Below, piece after piece: positions 47,924 through 59,414 of a DNA stretch of 64,000 nt. The notes under the pieces were generated by a model. That model searched no databases. It saw only the letters and a program-made list of their open reading frames with translations, and was not told where the DNA came from. Numbering within the stretch: position 1 is the stretch's first letter; the number at the start of each line of letters is the position of its first letter. This DNA is from Hydractinia symbiolongicarpus (taxonomy: Eukaryota; Cnidaria; Hydrozoa; Anthoathecata; Hydractiniidae), in the NCBI RefSeq assembly GCF_029227915.1, contig NC_079876.1, forward strand, positions 26,447,828 through 26,511,827. The letters are read 5' to 3'. A program made the translations under genes and the position numbers.

Positions 47924-48119
47924 GTAAAGCCCGTTTTCCACTCAGCGCACAACCCGTGCGGGCAGGAAAAAATACGCACTCTGATTGTTTGCAACAAAAG
48001 AGCGCAGTTTGGAAGTTCAAAATTTTGAACTTTCAAACTGCACTTTTTGGTCTCAACCAATCAGAGTGCGTATATTTTCCGCCCGTGCGGTCTGTGCGCT
48101 GAGTGGAAAACGGCCTTAA
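47924..48119. mobile_element. 196-bp foldback element
   Basis: Long inverted repeat: CCGTTTTCCACTCAGCGCAC at the left pairs with the right arm ending GCGCTGAGTGGAAAACGG. Inside, TACGCACTCTGATTG pairs with CAATCAGAGTGCGTA, and TTCAAAATTTTGAA sits at the centre. This is a MITE or foldback transposon. Target duplication not defined. Confidence 0.75.
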
Positions 48120-49477
48120 GGGAAAAACTGTCTTTCTCTGCTGTTTGTTATTGGACTTTAATCGGATTATACCTCAAACAACCTCGTTCCTAGGGCATTT
48201 TGTCTGTTTTTGATGTGGGTAGCTACAAAATGATACGCAACACCGTCTACCATTTCGAAATTTCGCCAGACTAAACAAATCTAGTCATGTAATTCAAAAC
48301 CTGAAGTTCACGGCTCAAATGAGCGCCCTTCGTAGAACCAAAAAAGGGAGCGCTCAATTTGAAACTAAGATCTTGGAGGCGCTCATTTGACATGAAAACC
48401 AAAAATTCTTTGACTTGCAATTATTTGGAGACTTTTTAAGTATGGTAATTTGTAAACATGTTCTGTTAAAAGTTGCAAGTTGAGAAATTCATATTTGCTT
48501 TCTTTCTTCCCCATTGGGTTACTTTTTGTTCCTTCTGCTCAAATTTACTGGACTGCAAACTTATTCTTGCTTCTTTCAATCAGTGTCCCGTCAGATGAGC
48601 CCCCCCCCCCTCCCCCCCTTAGAGAATTTCGAAAGGGCTCTCATTCAAATTACTATTTCGTGTCAGAGTTGCCTGTTAACAGGAGTGGTTTCACTTCTCT
48701 ATTTCTATTGTCATATGATAACGTCATAGGTCATTTTGTCCCATGGCAATACAAATTGTCTTTATTGAGCTACTGACGTAAGTGCTAATGTATATACCAA
48801 GTTTTATTCCATGACAGATACTAACACTAAGGTTCTCAAATATAGATTTTTCAAAAAAATTTCTTGAAGATTTGAATTCTGATTGATTTCCATTTTCTCC
48901 TTAGAGAAATCCTTTGTCTTTATACCACCTGTTAATGTTCCTAATAATATCTTACATTCTTATATTACTTTTTTCATAACTAGTACTGTGAATAGTTTTA
49001 AAAAAGATAAAAGAACAAGAATTTCTAAGAAAAACATATTTTCTTCAACAATTGTCTCATTATGACGTCATCACCTCCTGTGGTGACATGTCAACCTAAA
49101 TATTTTGTCACTAATTCAGTCACAACATATTGATGCTTCTTTGTGCCAAGTTTTGTCACTTAAAACCAAACTGAACAAAAGTTACATCCCGCGGGCACTT
49201 TATGCCCCCCCCATACTTACGAGGGTCAAGAAAGCCCGTACTAAATAGGGTTAAAAGAGCGTTTTATTTTTGTCAATAAACATGTTTCATTTTTCATAGC
49301 ATGCATGTTTACAAGTTTTGTTTTGAAAACTACAGTACGTTGTAAATATTGTTGTAATTATTTATATAAACAGAAGGTAGAAGAAGAAAAAGATAAGCGA
49401 GTAAATTTCTTTCAGTTATGGTAAAAAAAAAAATTTGTTAACATTTTTACATTTACATGTTTCAAGTTAAGTTTTTG
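48120..49477. other. No gene recognised
   Basis: Holds a short inverted repeat near 48312-48392 (GCTCAAATGAGCGCC and GGCGCTCATTTGA) and a C-rich run at 48600-48618. Open frames lack motifs. Confidence 0.4.
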
Positions 49478-49805
49478 TCAGTTAGCCTGTAGCATTCTTG
49501 CATCTTCTTTTGTAATAAGTACAACTAACCATTCTTCCTTAACTTCCATCCACTTCGTCATTGTAAAAAAGTTGTGAGTTCTGCACATTGGAACAATAAA
49601 CAAACATGCCATCGCAGCGAAAAATGGCCACATGGGCTCCAACTTCTCCAACTTTACAGCAATCTTTCACAACACACATCACATCGTTTATTGTATTCGT
49701 TTTGTTTTTATAAAACTGAATCCAACTCACACCAGAAGAATGGGTGCAACCAGAAGTATTTTTTACGTTTTGTATAAGATTTGTATCCTGCAGTTGATAT
49801 ATCAT
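49478..49805 (-). pseudogene. Leftmost HNH-like paralog (type 1), full length but frameshifted
   Basis: The minus-strand start MIYQLQDTNLIQNVKNTSG leads through CVVKDC and GAHV. A small indel near 49595 then changes frame, and the other frame resumes FIVPMCRTHNFF and runs to TGA at 49480-49478. This is the only type 1 copy whose 3' half survives, because it lies at the array's left edge. The other four type 1 copies are cut at the unit junction. Confidence 0.8.
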
Positions 49806-49873
49806 TTTGTTAACGAAATCTGATTAAACTTTCTACACCAGAAATAAAAACACTTGTGTTATCAACTTAAGAA

Positions 49874-49885
49874 AGGCGCCAAAAA
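49874..49885 (-). promoter_or_regulatory. Conserved E2F-like motif upstream of array genes (representative)
   Basis: On the minus strand GCATTTTTGGCGCCTTT lies about 70-85 bases before the start codon. It recurs before every type 1 and type 2 copy (for example 51119-51129). TTTGGCGCC fits the E2F/DP consensus. Conservation within a young array is weak evidence of function on its own, but both paralog types keep it while neighbouring bases differ. Confidence 0.4.
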
Positions 49886-50756
49886 TGCACAAAAGCGAAA
49901 TACTTTGTTTTCTCTTTAAATTCGTTTCCAGCGTTTATGTTATTCACAAATATAAGACAGCAGCAAAGTCCTGGTAAGGAGATTGCATTATACTCGGTTA
50001 AAATAACTCGGTTCTGAGAACGTTTTTATTTTAAACAATTGAATCAATTCGCTTGAACGTTGCATTGTTGTAAATGTATTCAGTAAGCAGTTTTTTATTA
50101 TTCTTGCAGTAGTAAAATAAACCGTCGAAGTAAAGAAACTAATTAAAATTGAAATGAGATATTACGCTTTTAGTAGTCAATAACCTAAAGATGTCGGTAC
50201 ATAAAAAATAAATATTTTATTCACGAAAAACTTTATTTTCATCTTATACGTGTTTTTAGTTTATTAGCATTAAGAACAATTTTGACTTTAATTATTAAAA
50301 CACAAAAAAATTCGCTAGATTCAGCCAAAATTTAGACGCTGTTTTTAAAAACGATTATGTGTCAAAAAAGAGAAGAAAAATTACACTGTGTGAAGGTGTA
50401 GTTAATAACTCAAAACGAAAGTTCTCTACACTCGTACAGCAGCACGTTTTTTGAGAGCGCTTAATCCAACTAATAATAACACACGTAAAAGCGACTTCGG
50501 GCTGTCCAATTACAACAGAACACAGAGGTCTCCTCTGGGGTCGTTTTCACCTCAGGAACCTGAGCACAATACTTTTTTCGTGTGAATAAACATGGTAGAT
50601 TTTTCATAACATTTAAAAATTATGTTCTGAAATCTACTGTACGTTGTATAAACCGAAGGTGAAAAAAAAACATCAGTTAGTAAATTTCTTTCAGTTGTGG
50701 TAAACAAAAAAAAATTTTACATTTATGTGTTGCCAGTTATGTTTTTTTCAGCTAGT

Positions 50757-51050
50757 CTAATAGCTTCCTTGCTGGTTATTCGCATCTTGTCCTGTAATGG
50801 ATACAGCTAAGAATGTTCTCCCGACTTTCATCCAATCCTTCACCGTAGGGTGATTGTGAGTTTTACACATTGGAACGATAAACATCTCAGTGTAGCCAGC
50901 AATGGTCACATGCGCTCCCACTTCTCCAACTTTGCTGCAATCCTTAACAACACACATTGAATCGTGTTTGATATCCGTTATGTTTTTATAAAACTGAATC
51001 CAACTCACACCAGAAGTATTTTCTACGTTTTTGATAAAACTTGTCGTCAT
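50757..51050 (-). CDS. Small Cys/His (HNH-like) protein, class a, unit 1
   Basis: 97 residues, no intron. Order of features: NTSGVSWIQFYK near the N-terminus, CVVKDC (here CVVKDCSKVG) at about 33-38, GAHV, then FIVPMCKTHNHP and KDWMKVG. Cys-x4-Cys, a His and Cys-x2-His-Asn look like a zinc-binding treble-clef/HNH-type core. From memory, similar short proteins with 'NTSG.SW', 'GAHV' and 'IVPLC..HN' occur in bacteria and phages, so horizontal origin is possible. No signal peptide. Class a lacks the CTHSS insert of class b. A possible acceptor (TTTAATCAG) lies 14 bases before the ATG. Function unknown; nuclease activity is not shown. Confidence 0.75.
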   Translation of the reverse strand: MTTSFIKNVENTSGVSWIQFYKNITDIKHDSMCVVKDCSKVGEVGAHVTIAGYTEMFIVPMCKTHNHPTVKDWMKVGRTFLAVSITGQDANNQQGSY

Positions 51051-51701
51051 TTTGTTAACGGAATCTGATTAAACCTTCTACGCCAGAAAAAACGCGGTTG
51101 TTTGTTCAACTTAAAAAAGGCGCCAAAAATGCACAGAAACGAAATAATATAAATCAGCAGGAAAGTCCTGATAAGGAGAGTGTTTGCATTATACTTGGTT
51201 AAAATAACTGAGTTTTAAGAACTTATTAAACAATTGAATGAGTTCTCTAATTAATATATCAACAGGAGTTATTTAATTCTTAATTAACGTATCAGGAGTT
51301 ATTAGCTGTGGAACACATAGCTTCTAGTTTCGGCTGAAAGCTCAAACAAAATCCTGATCTTCTGGTATTTAAGTGAAGATATGCGTATCTCGGACGCGGT
51401 TAGTAAAATTGACGTTTAATCTTTAATTTGCATAGCTCAGGTATGGAAAAGATTTTTGTTTTTTGTGAATACTTCGTGTGTTTTCTATGCTTCTGTATGC
51501 TAATAAAGATACCATCACATCTATGTAAATCTTAGTAAAATCATTTTATTATCTTGGCTATATTTGACATAACAGGCCAGCTAGCTAACGTGGTCAGTGT
51601 CAGTAGATAGCAATACACGGACAGCTAGTTATTTTGTGCTTTTCTCCCAAGTTTTTTATTTAATTTGGTATGAGTGCATTTTGTGCTATCCATCGTTATT
51701 A

Positions 51702-51861
51702 CTCCAACTTTACAGCAATCTTTCACAACACACATCACATCGTTTATTGTATTCGTTTTGTTTTTATAAAACTGAATCCAACTCACACCAGAAGAATGGG
51801 TGCAACCAGAAGTATTTTTTACGTTTTGTATAAGATTTGTATCCTGCAGTTGATATATCAT
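51702..51861 (-). pseudogene. Type 1 paralog, 5' fragment at unit 1/2 junction
   Basis: Starts like the leftmost copy and stays in family sequence to CVVKDCCKVG, then runs into unrelated DNA (VITMDSTKC) exactly at the unit junction. The GAHV and CKTHN parts are lost. The frame stays open to 51625, giving 78 residues. It could be transcribed but lacks the second half of the metal site. Confidence 0.85.
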
Positions 51862-52811
51862 TTTGTTAACGAAATCTGATTAAACTTTCTACACCAGAAA
51901 TAAAAACACTTGTGTTATCAACTTAAGAAAGGCGCCAAAAATGCACAAAAGCGAAATACTTTGTTTTCTCTTTAAATTCGTTTCCAGCGTTTATGTTATT
52001 CACAAATATAAGACAGCAGCAAAGTCCTGGTAAGGAGATTGCATTATACTCGGTTAAAATAACTCGGTTCTGAGAACGTTTTTATTTTAAACAATTGAAT
52101 CAATTCGCTTGAACGTTGCATTGTTGTAAATGTATTCAGTAAGCAGTTTTTTATTATTCTTGCAGTAGTAAAATAAACCGTCGAAGTAAAGAAACTAATT
52201 AAAATTGAAATGAGATATTACGCTTTTAGTAGTCAATAACCTAAAGATGTCGGTACATAAAAAATAAATATTTTATTCACGAAAAACTTTATTTTCATCT
52301 TATACGTGTTTTTAGTTTATTAGCATTAAGAACAATTTTGACTTTAATTATTAAAACACAAAAAAATTCGCTAGATTCAGCCAAAATTTAGACGCTGTTT
52401 TTAAAAACGATTATGTGTCAAAAAAGAGAAGAAAAATTACACTGTGTGAAGGTGTAGTTAATAACTCAAAACGAAAGTTCTCTACACTCGTACAGCAGCA
52501 TGTTTTTTGAGAGCGCTTAATCCAACTAATAATAACACACGTAAAAGCGACTTCGGGCTGTCCAATTACAACAGAACACAGAGGTCTCCTCTGGGGTCGT
52601 TTTCACCTCAGGAACCTGAGCACAATACTTTTTTCGTGTGAATAAACATGGTAGATTTTTCATAACATTTAAAAATTATGTTCTGAAATCTACTGTACGT
52701 TGTATAAACCGAAGGTGAAAAAAAAAACATCAGTTAGTAAATTTCTTTCAGTTGTGGTAAACAAAAAAAAGTTTACATTTTTACATCTATGTGTTTCCAG
52801 TTATGTTTTTT

Positions 52812-53150
52812 TCAGTTACTGTAATAGCATTCTTGCTGGTTGTTTGCATCTTCTCTTGTAATGGATACAGCTAACCTTCCTTCCTTGACTTCCATCCAAT
52901 CCTTCACCGTAGGGTGATTGTGAGTTTTACACATTGGAACGATAAACATCTCAGCAGTGTGGACATCAATGGCCACATGGGCTCCCACTTCTCCAACTTT
53001 ACAGCAATCTTTCACAACACACATCACATTGTTTATTGTATTCATTCTGTATTTATAAAACTGAATCCAACTCACACCAGAAGAATGGGTGCAACCAGAA
53101 GTATTTTTTACGTTTTGTATAAGATTTGTTGCCTGCAGTCGATATTTCAT
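52812..53150 (-). CDS. Small Cys/His (HNH-like) protein, class b, unit 2
   Basis: 112 residues, intronless. Same core as the class a gene (CVVKDC, GAHV, MFIVPMCKTHNHP, KDWMEVKEG), with a longer N-terminus (MKYRLQATNLIQNVK) and the insert CTHSS after NTSG. C-terminus ITREDANNQQECYYSN. The N-terminus equals type 1 sequence and the C-terminal half matches class a, so class b may be a conversion product between paralogs. Confidence 0.75.
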   Translation of the reverse strand: MKYRLQATNLIQNVKNTSGCTHSSGVSWIQFYKYRMNTINNVMCVVKDCCKVGEVGAHVAIDVHTAEMFIVPMCKTHNHPTVKDWMEVKEGRLAVSITREDANNQQECYYSN

Positions 53151-53800
53151 TTTGTTAACGAAATCTGATTAAACCTTCTACACCAGAAAAAACGCGGTTG
53201 TTTGTTCAACTTAAAAAAGGCGCCAAAAATGCACAGAAACGAAATAATATAAATCAGCAGAAAAGTCCTGATAAGGAGAGTGTTTGCATTATACTTGGTT
53301 AAAATAACTGAGTTTTAAGAACTTATTAAACAATTGAATGAGTTCTCTAATTAATATATCAACAGGAGTTATTTAATTCTTAATTAACGTATCAGGAGTT
53401 ATTAGTTGTGGAACACATAGCTTCTAGTTTCGGCTGAAAGCTCAAACAAAATCCTGATCTTCTGGTATTTAAGTGAAGATATGCGTATCTCGGACGCGGT
53501 TAGTAAAATTGACGTTTAATCTTTAATTTGCATAGCTCAGGTATGGAAAAGATTTTTGTTTTTTGTGAATACTTCGTGTGTTTTCTATGCTTCTGTATGC
53601 TAATAAAGATACCATCAATCTATGTAAATCTTAGTAAAATCATTTTATTATCTTGGCTATATTTGACATAACAGGCCAGCTAGCTAACGTGGTCAGTGTC
53701 AGTAGATAGCAATACACGGACAGCTAGTTATTTTGTGCTTTTCTCCCAAGTTTTTTATTTAATTTGGTATGAGTGCATTTTGTGCTATCCATCGTTATTA

Positions 53801-53960
53801 CTCCAACTTTACAGCAATCTTTCACAACACACATCACATCGTTTATTGTATTCGTTTTGTTTTTATAAAACTGAATCCAACTCACACCAGAAGAATGGGT
53901 GCAACCAGAAGTATTTTTTACGTTTTGTATAAGATTTGTATCCTGCAGTTGATATATCAT
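53801..53960 (-). pseudogene. Type 1 paralog, 5' fragment at unit 2/3 junction
   Basis: Same 78-residue truncated frame as at 51625-51861, cut at the unit junction after CVVKDCCKVG. Confidence 0.85.
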
Positions 53961-54910
53961 TTTGTTAACGAAATCTGATTAAACTTTCTACACCAGAAAT
54001 AAAAACACTTGTGTTATCAACTTAAGAAAGGCGCCAAAAATGCACAAAAGCGAAATACTTTGTTTTCTCTTTAAATTCGTTTCCAGCGTTTATGTTATTC
54101 ACAAATATAAGACAGCAGCAAAGTCCTGGTAAGGAGATTGCATTATACTCGGTTAAAATAACTCGGTTCTGAGAACGTTTTTATTTTAAACAATTGAATC
54201 AATTCGCTTGAACGTTGCATTGTTGTAAATGTATTCAGTAAGCAGTTTTTTATTATTCTTGCAGTAGTAAAATAAACCGTCGAAGTAAAGAAACTAATTA
54301 AAATTGAAATGAGATATTACGCTTTTAGTAGTCAATAACCTAAAGATGTCGGTACATAAAAAATAAATATTTTATTCACGAAAAACTTTATTTTCATCTT
54401 ATACGTGTTTTTAGTTTATTAGCATTAAGAACAATTTTGACTTTAATTATTAAAACACAAAAAAATTCGCTAGATTCAGCCAAAATTTAGACGCTGTTTT
54501 TAAAAACGATTATGTGTCAAAAAAGAGAAGAAAAATTACACTGTGTGAAGGTGTAGTTAATAACTCAAAACGAAAGTTCTCTACACTCGTACAGCAGCAT
54601 GTTTTTTGAGAGCGCTTAATCCAACTAATAATAACACACGTAAAAGCGACTTCGGGCTGTCCAATTACAACAGAACACAGAGGTCTCCTCTGGGGTCGTT
54701 TTCACCTCAGGAACCTGAGCACAATACTTTTTTCGTGTGAATAAACATGGTAGATTTTTCATAACATTTAAAAATTATGTTCTGAAATCTACTGTACGTT
54801 GTATAAACCGAAGGTGAAAAAAAAAACATCAGTTAGTAAATTTCTTTCAGTTGTGGTAAACAAAAAAAAGTTTACATTTTTACATCTATGTGTTTCCAGT
54901 TATGTTTTTT

Positions 54911-55249
54911 TCAGTTACTGTAATAGCATTCTTGCTGGTTGTTTGCATCTTCTCTTGTAATGGATACAGCTAACCTTCCTTCCTTGACTTCCATCCAATC
55001 CTTCACCGTAGGGTGATTGTGAGTTTTACACATTGGAACGATAAACATCTCAGCAGTGTGGACATCAATGGCCACATGGGCTCCCACTTCTCCAACTTTA
55101 CAGCAATCTTTCACAACACACATCACATTGTTTATTGTATTCATTCTGTATTTATAAAACTGAATCCAACTCACACCAGAAGAATGGGTGCAACCAGAAG
55201 TATTTTTTACGTTTTGTATAAGATTTGTTGCCTGCAGTCGATATTTCAT
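54911..55249 (-). CDS. Small Cys/His (HNH-like) protein, class b, unit 3
   Basis: 112-residue product identical to that of unit 2. Keeps CVVKDC, GAHV and MCKTHN. Identity at the protein level between units 2 and 3 points to very recent duplication or ongoing homogenisation. Confidence 0.75.
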   Translation of the reverse strand: MKYRLQATNLIQNVKNTSGCTHSSGVSWIQFYKYRMNTINNVMCVVKDCCKVGEVGAHVAIDVHTAEMFIVPMCKTHNHPTVKDWMEVKEGRLAVSITREDANNQQECYYSN

Positions 55250-55900
55250 TTTGTTAACGAAATCTGATTAAACCTTCTACACCAGAAAAAACGCGGTTGT
55301 TTGTTCAACTTAAAAAAGGCGCCAAAAATGCACAGAAACGAAATAATATAAATCAGCAGAAAAGTCCTGATAAGGAGAGTGTTTGCATTATACTTGGTTA
55401 AAATAACTGAGTTTTAAGAACTTATTAAACAATTGAATGAGTTCTCTAATTAATATATCAACAGGAGTTATTTAATTCTTAATTAACGTATCAGGAGTTA
55501 TTAGTTGTGGAACACATAGCTTCTAGTTTCGGCTGAAAGCTCAAACAAAATCCTGATCTTCTGGTATTTAAGTGAAGATATGCGTATCTCGGACGCGGTT
55601 AGTAAAATTGACGTTTAATCTTTAATTTGCATAGCTCAGGTATGGAAAAGATTTTTGTTTTTTGTGAATACTTCGTGTGTTTTCTATGCTTCTGTATGCT
55701 AATAAAGATACCATCACATCTATGTAAATCTTAGTAAAATCATTTTATTATCTTGGCTATATTTGACATAACAGGCCAGCTAGCTAACGTGGTCAGTGTC
55801 AGTAGATAGCAATACACGGACAGCTAGTTATTTTGTGCTTTTCTCCCAAGTTTTTTATTTAATTTGGTATGAGTGCATTTTGTGCTATCCATCGTTATTA

Positions 55901-56060
55901 CTCCAACTTTACAGCAATCTTTCACAACACACATCACATCGTTTATTGTATTCGTTTTGTTTTTATAAAACTGAATCCAACTCACACCAGAAGAATGGGT
56001 GCAACCAGAAGTATTTTTTACGTTTTGTATAAGATTTGTATCCTGCAGTTGATATATCAT
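55901..56060 (-). pseudogene. Type 1 paralog, 5' fragment at unit 3/4 junction
   Basis: Identical truncated frame to the other junction copies, open down to 55824. Confidence 0.85.
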
Positions 56061-57017
56061 TTTGTTAACGAAATCTGATTAAACTTTCTACACCAGAAAT
56101 AAAAACACTTGTGTTATCAACTTAAGAAAGGCGCCAAAAATGCACAAAAGCGAAATACTTTGTTTTCTCTTTAAATTCGTTTCCAGCGTTTATGTTATTC
56201 ACAAATATAAGACAGCAGCAAAGTCCTGGTAAGGAGATTGCATTATACTCGGTTAAAATAACTCGGTTCTGAGAACGTTTTTATTTTAAACAATTGAATC
56301 AATTCGCTTGAACGTTGCATTGTTGTAAATGTATTCAGTAAGCAGTTTTTTATTATTCTTGCAGTAGTAAAATAAACCGTCGAAGTAAAGAAACTAATTA
56401 AAATTGAAATGAGATATTACGCTTTTAGTAGTCAATAACCTAAAGATGTCGGTACATAAAAAATAAATATTTTATTCACGAAAAACTTTATTTTCATCTT
56501 ATACGTGTTTTTAGTTTATTAGCATTAAGAACAATTTTGACTTTAATTATTAAAACACAAAAAAATTCGCTAGATTCAGCCAAAATTTAGACGCTGTTTT
56601 TAAAAACGATTATGTGTCAAAAAGAGAAGAAAAATTACACTGTGTGAAGGTGTAGTTAATAACTCAAAACGAAAGTTCTCTACACTCGTACAGCAGCACG
56701 TTTTTTGAGAGCGCTTAATCCAACTAATAATAACACACGTAAAAGCGACTTCGGGCTGTCCAATTACAATAGAACACAGAGGTCTCCTCTGGGGTCGTTT
56801 TCACCTCAGGAACCTGAGCACAATACTTTTTTCGTGTGAATAAACATGGTAGATTTTTCATAACATTTAAAAATTATGTTCTGAAATCTACTGTACGTTG
56901 TATAAACCGAAGGTGAAAAAAAAACATCAGTTAGTAAATTTCTTTCAGTTGTGGTAAACAAAAAAAAGTTTACATTTTTGCATCTATGTGTTTCCAGTTA
57001 TGTTTTTTTCAGCTAGT

Positions 57018-57311
57018 CTAATAGCTTCCTTGCTGGTTATTCGCATCTTGTCCTGTAATGGATACAGCTAAGAATGTTCTCCCGACTTTCATCCAATCCT
57101 TCACCGTAGGGTGATTGTGAGTTTTACACATTGGAACGATAAACATCTCAGTGTAGCCAGCAATGGTCACATGCGCTCCCACTTCTCCAACTTTGCTGCA
57201 ATCTTTAACAACACACATTGAATCGTGTTTGATATCCGTTATGTTTTTATAAAACTGAATCCAACTCACACCAGAAGTATTTTCTACGTTTTTGATAAAA
57301 CTTGTCGTCAT
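57018..57311 (-). CDS. Small Cys/His (HNH-like) protein, class a, unit 4
   Basis: 97-residue product identical to that of unit 1, including the lack of the CTHSS insert and the ANNQQGSY end. It is flanked on both sides by class b units, which shows that the classes were amplified as multi-unit blocks. Confidence 0.75.
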   Translation of the reverse strand: MTTSFIKNVENTSGVSWIQFYKNITDIKHDSMCVVKDCSKVGEVGAHVTIAGYTEMFIVPMCKTHNHPTVKDWMKVGRTFLAVSITGQDANNQQGSY

Positions 57312-57962
57312 TTTGTTAACGGAATCTGATTAAACCTTCTACGCCAGAAAAAACGCGGTTGTTTGTTCAACTTAAAAAAGGCGCCAAAAATGCACAGAAA
57401 CGAAATAATATAAATCAGCAGGAAAGTCCTGATAAGGAGAGTGTTTGCATTATACTTGGTTAAAATAACTGAGTTTTAAGAACTTATTAAACAATTGAAT
57501 GAGTTCTCTAATTAATATATCAACAGGAGTTATTTAATTCTTAATTAACGTATCAGGAGTTATTAGCTGTGGAACACATAGCTTCTAGTTTCGGCTGAAA
57601 GCTCAAACAAAATCCTGATCTTCTGGTATTTAAGTGAAGATATGCGTATCTCGGACGCGGTTAGTAAAATTGACGTTTAATCTTTAATTTGCATAGCTCA
57701 GGTATGGAAAAGATTTTTGTTTTTTGTGAATACTTCGTGTGTTTTCTATGCTTCTGTATGCTAATAAAGATACCATCACATCTATGTAAATCTTAGTAAA
57801 ATCATTTTATTATCTTGGCTATATTTGACATAACAGGCCAGCTAGCTAACGTGGTCAGTGTCAGTAGATAGCAATACACGGACAGCTAGTTATTTTGTGC
57901 TTTTCTCCCAAGTTTTTTATTTAATTTGGTATGAGTGCATTTTGTGCTATCCATCGTTATTA

Positions 57963-58122
57963 CTCCAACTTTACAGCAATCTTTCACAACACACATCACA
58001 TCGTTTATTGTATTCGTTTTGTTTTTATAAAACTGAATCCAACTCACACCAGAAGAATGGGTGCAACCAGAAGTATTTTTTACGTTTTGTATAAGATTTG
58101 TATCCTGCAGTTGATATATCAT
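57963..58122 (-). pseudogene. Type 1 paralog, 5' fragment at unit 4/5 junction
   Basis: Identical truncated frame to the other junction copies, open down to 57886. Confidence 0.85.
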
Positions 58123-59075
58123 TTTGTTAACGAAATCTGATTAAACTTTCTACACCAGAAATAAAAACACTTGTGTTATCAACTTAAGAAAGGCGCCAAA
58201 AATGCACAAAAGCGAAATACTTTGTTTTCTCTTTAAATTCGTTTCCAGCGTTTATGTTATTCACAAATATAAGACAGCAGCAAAGTCCTGGTAAGGAGAT
58301 TGCATTATACTCGGTTAAAATAACTCGGTTCTGAGAACGTTTTTATTTTAAACAATTGAATCAATTCGCTTGAACGTTGCATTGTTGTAAATGTATTCAG
58401 TAAGCAGTTTTTTATTATTCTTGCAGTAGTAAAATAAACCGTCGAAGTAAAGAAACTAATTAAAACTGAAATGAGATATTACGCTTTTAGTAGTCAATAA
58501 CCTAAAGATGTCGGTACATAAAAAATAAATATTTTATTCACGAAAAACTTTATTTTCATCTTATACGTGTTTTTAGTTTATTAGCATTAAGAACAATTTT
58601 GACTTTAATTATTAAAACCCAAAAAAATTCGCTAGATTCAGCCAAAATTTAGACGCTGTTTTTAAAAACGATTATGTGTCAAAAAAGAGAAGAAAAATAA
58701 TTACACTGTGTGAAGGTGTAGATAAAAACTCAAAACGAAAGTTCTCTACACTCGTACAGCAGCATGTTTTTTGAGAGCGCTTAATCCAACTAATAATAAC
58801 ACACGTAAAAGCGACTTCGGGCTGTCCAATTACAACAGAACACAGAGGTCTCCTCTGGGGTCGTTTTCACCTCAGGAACCTGAGCACAATACTTTTTTCG
58901 TGTGAATAAACATGGTAGATTTTTCATAACATTTAAAAATTATGTTCTGAAATCTACTGTACGTTGTATAAACCGAAGGTGAAAAAAAAAACATCAGTTA
59001 GTAAATTTCTTTCAGTTGTGGTAAACAAAAAAAAGTTTACATTTTTACATCTATGTGTTTCCAGTTATGTTTTTT

Positions 59076-59414
59076 TCAGTTACTGTAATAGCATTCTTGC
59101 TGGTTGTTTGCATCTTCTCTTGTAATGGATACAGCTAACTTTCCTTCCTTGACTTCCATCCAATCCTTCACCGTAGGGTGATTGTGAGTTTTACACATTG
59201 GAACGATAAACATCTCAGCAGTGTGGACATCAATGGCCACATGGGCTCCCACTTCTCCAACTTTACAGCAATCTTTCACAACACACATCACATTGTTTAT
59301 TGTATTCATTCTGTATTTATAAAACTGAATCCAACTCACACCAGAAGAATGGGTGCAACCAGAAGTATTTTTTACGTTTAGTATAAGATTTGTTGCCTGC
59401 AGTCGATATTTCAT
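59076..59414 (-). CDS. Small Cys/His (HNH-like) protein, class b, unit 5
   Basis: 112 residues, two substitutions from units 2 and 3 (NLILNVK for NLIQNVK, and KEGKLAV for KEGRLAV). All Cys and His of the core are kept. This edge unit has more private changes than internal ones, as expected if internal units are homogenised more often. Confidence 0.75.
   Translation of the reverse strand: MKYRLQATNLILNVKNTSGCTHSSGVSWIQFYKYRMNTINNVMCVVKDCCKVGEVGAHVAIDVHTAEMFIVPMCKTHNHPTVKDWMEVKEGKLAVSITREDANNQQECYYSN

Noticed and set aside
49574-58140. Plus-strand frames repeated in every array unit
   Set aside because: They are antisense shadows of the minus-strand HNH-like genes. The minus frames carry the conserved Cys/His pattern.
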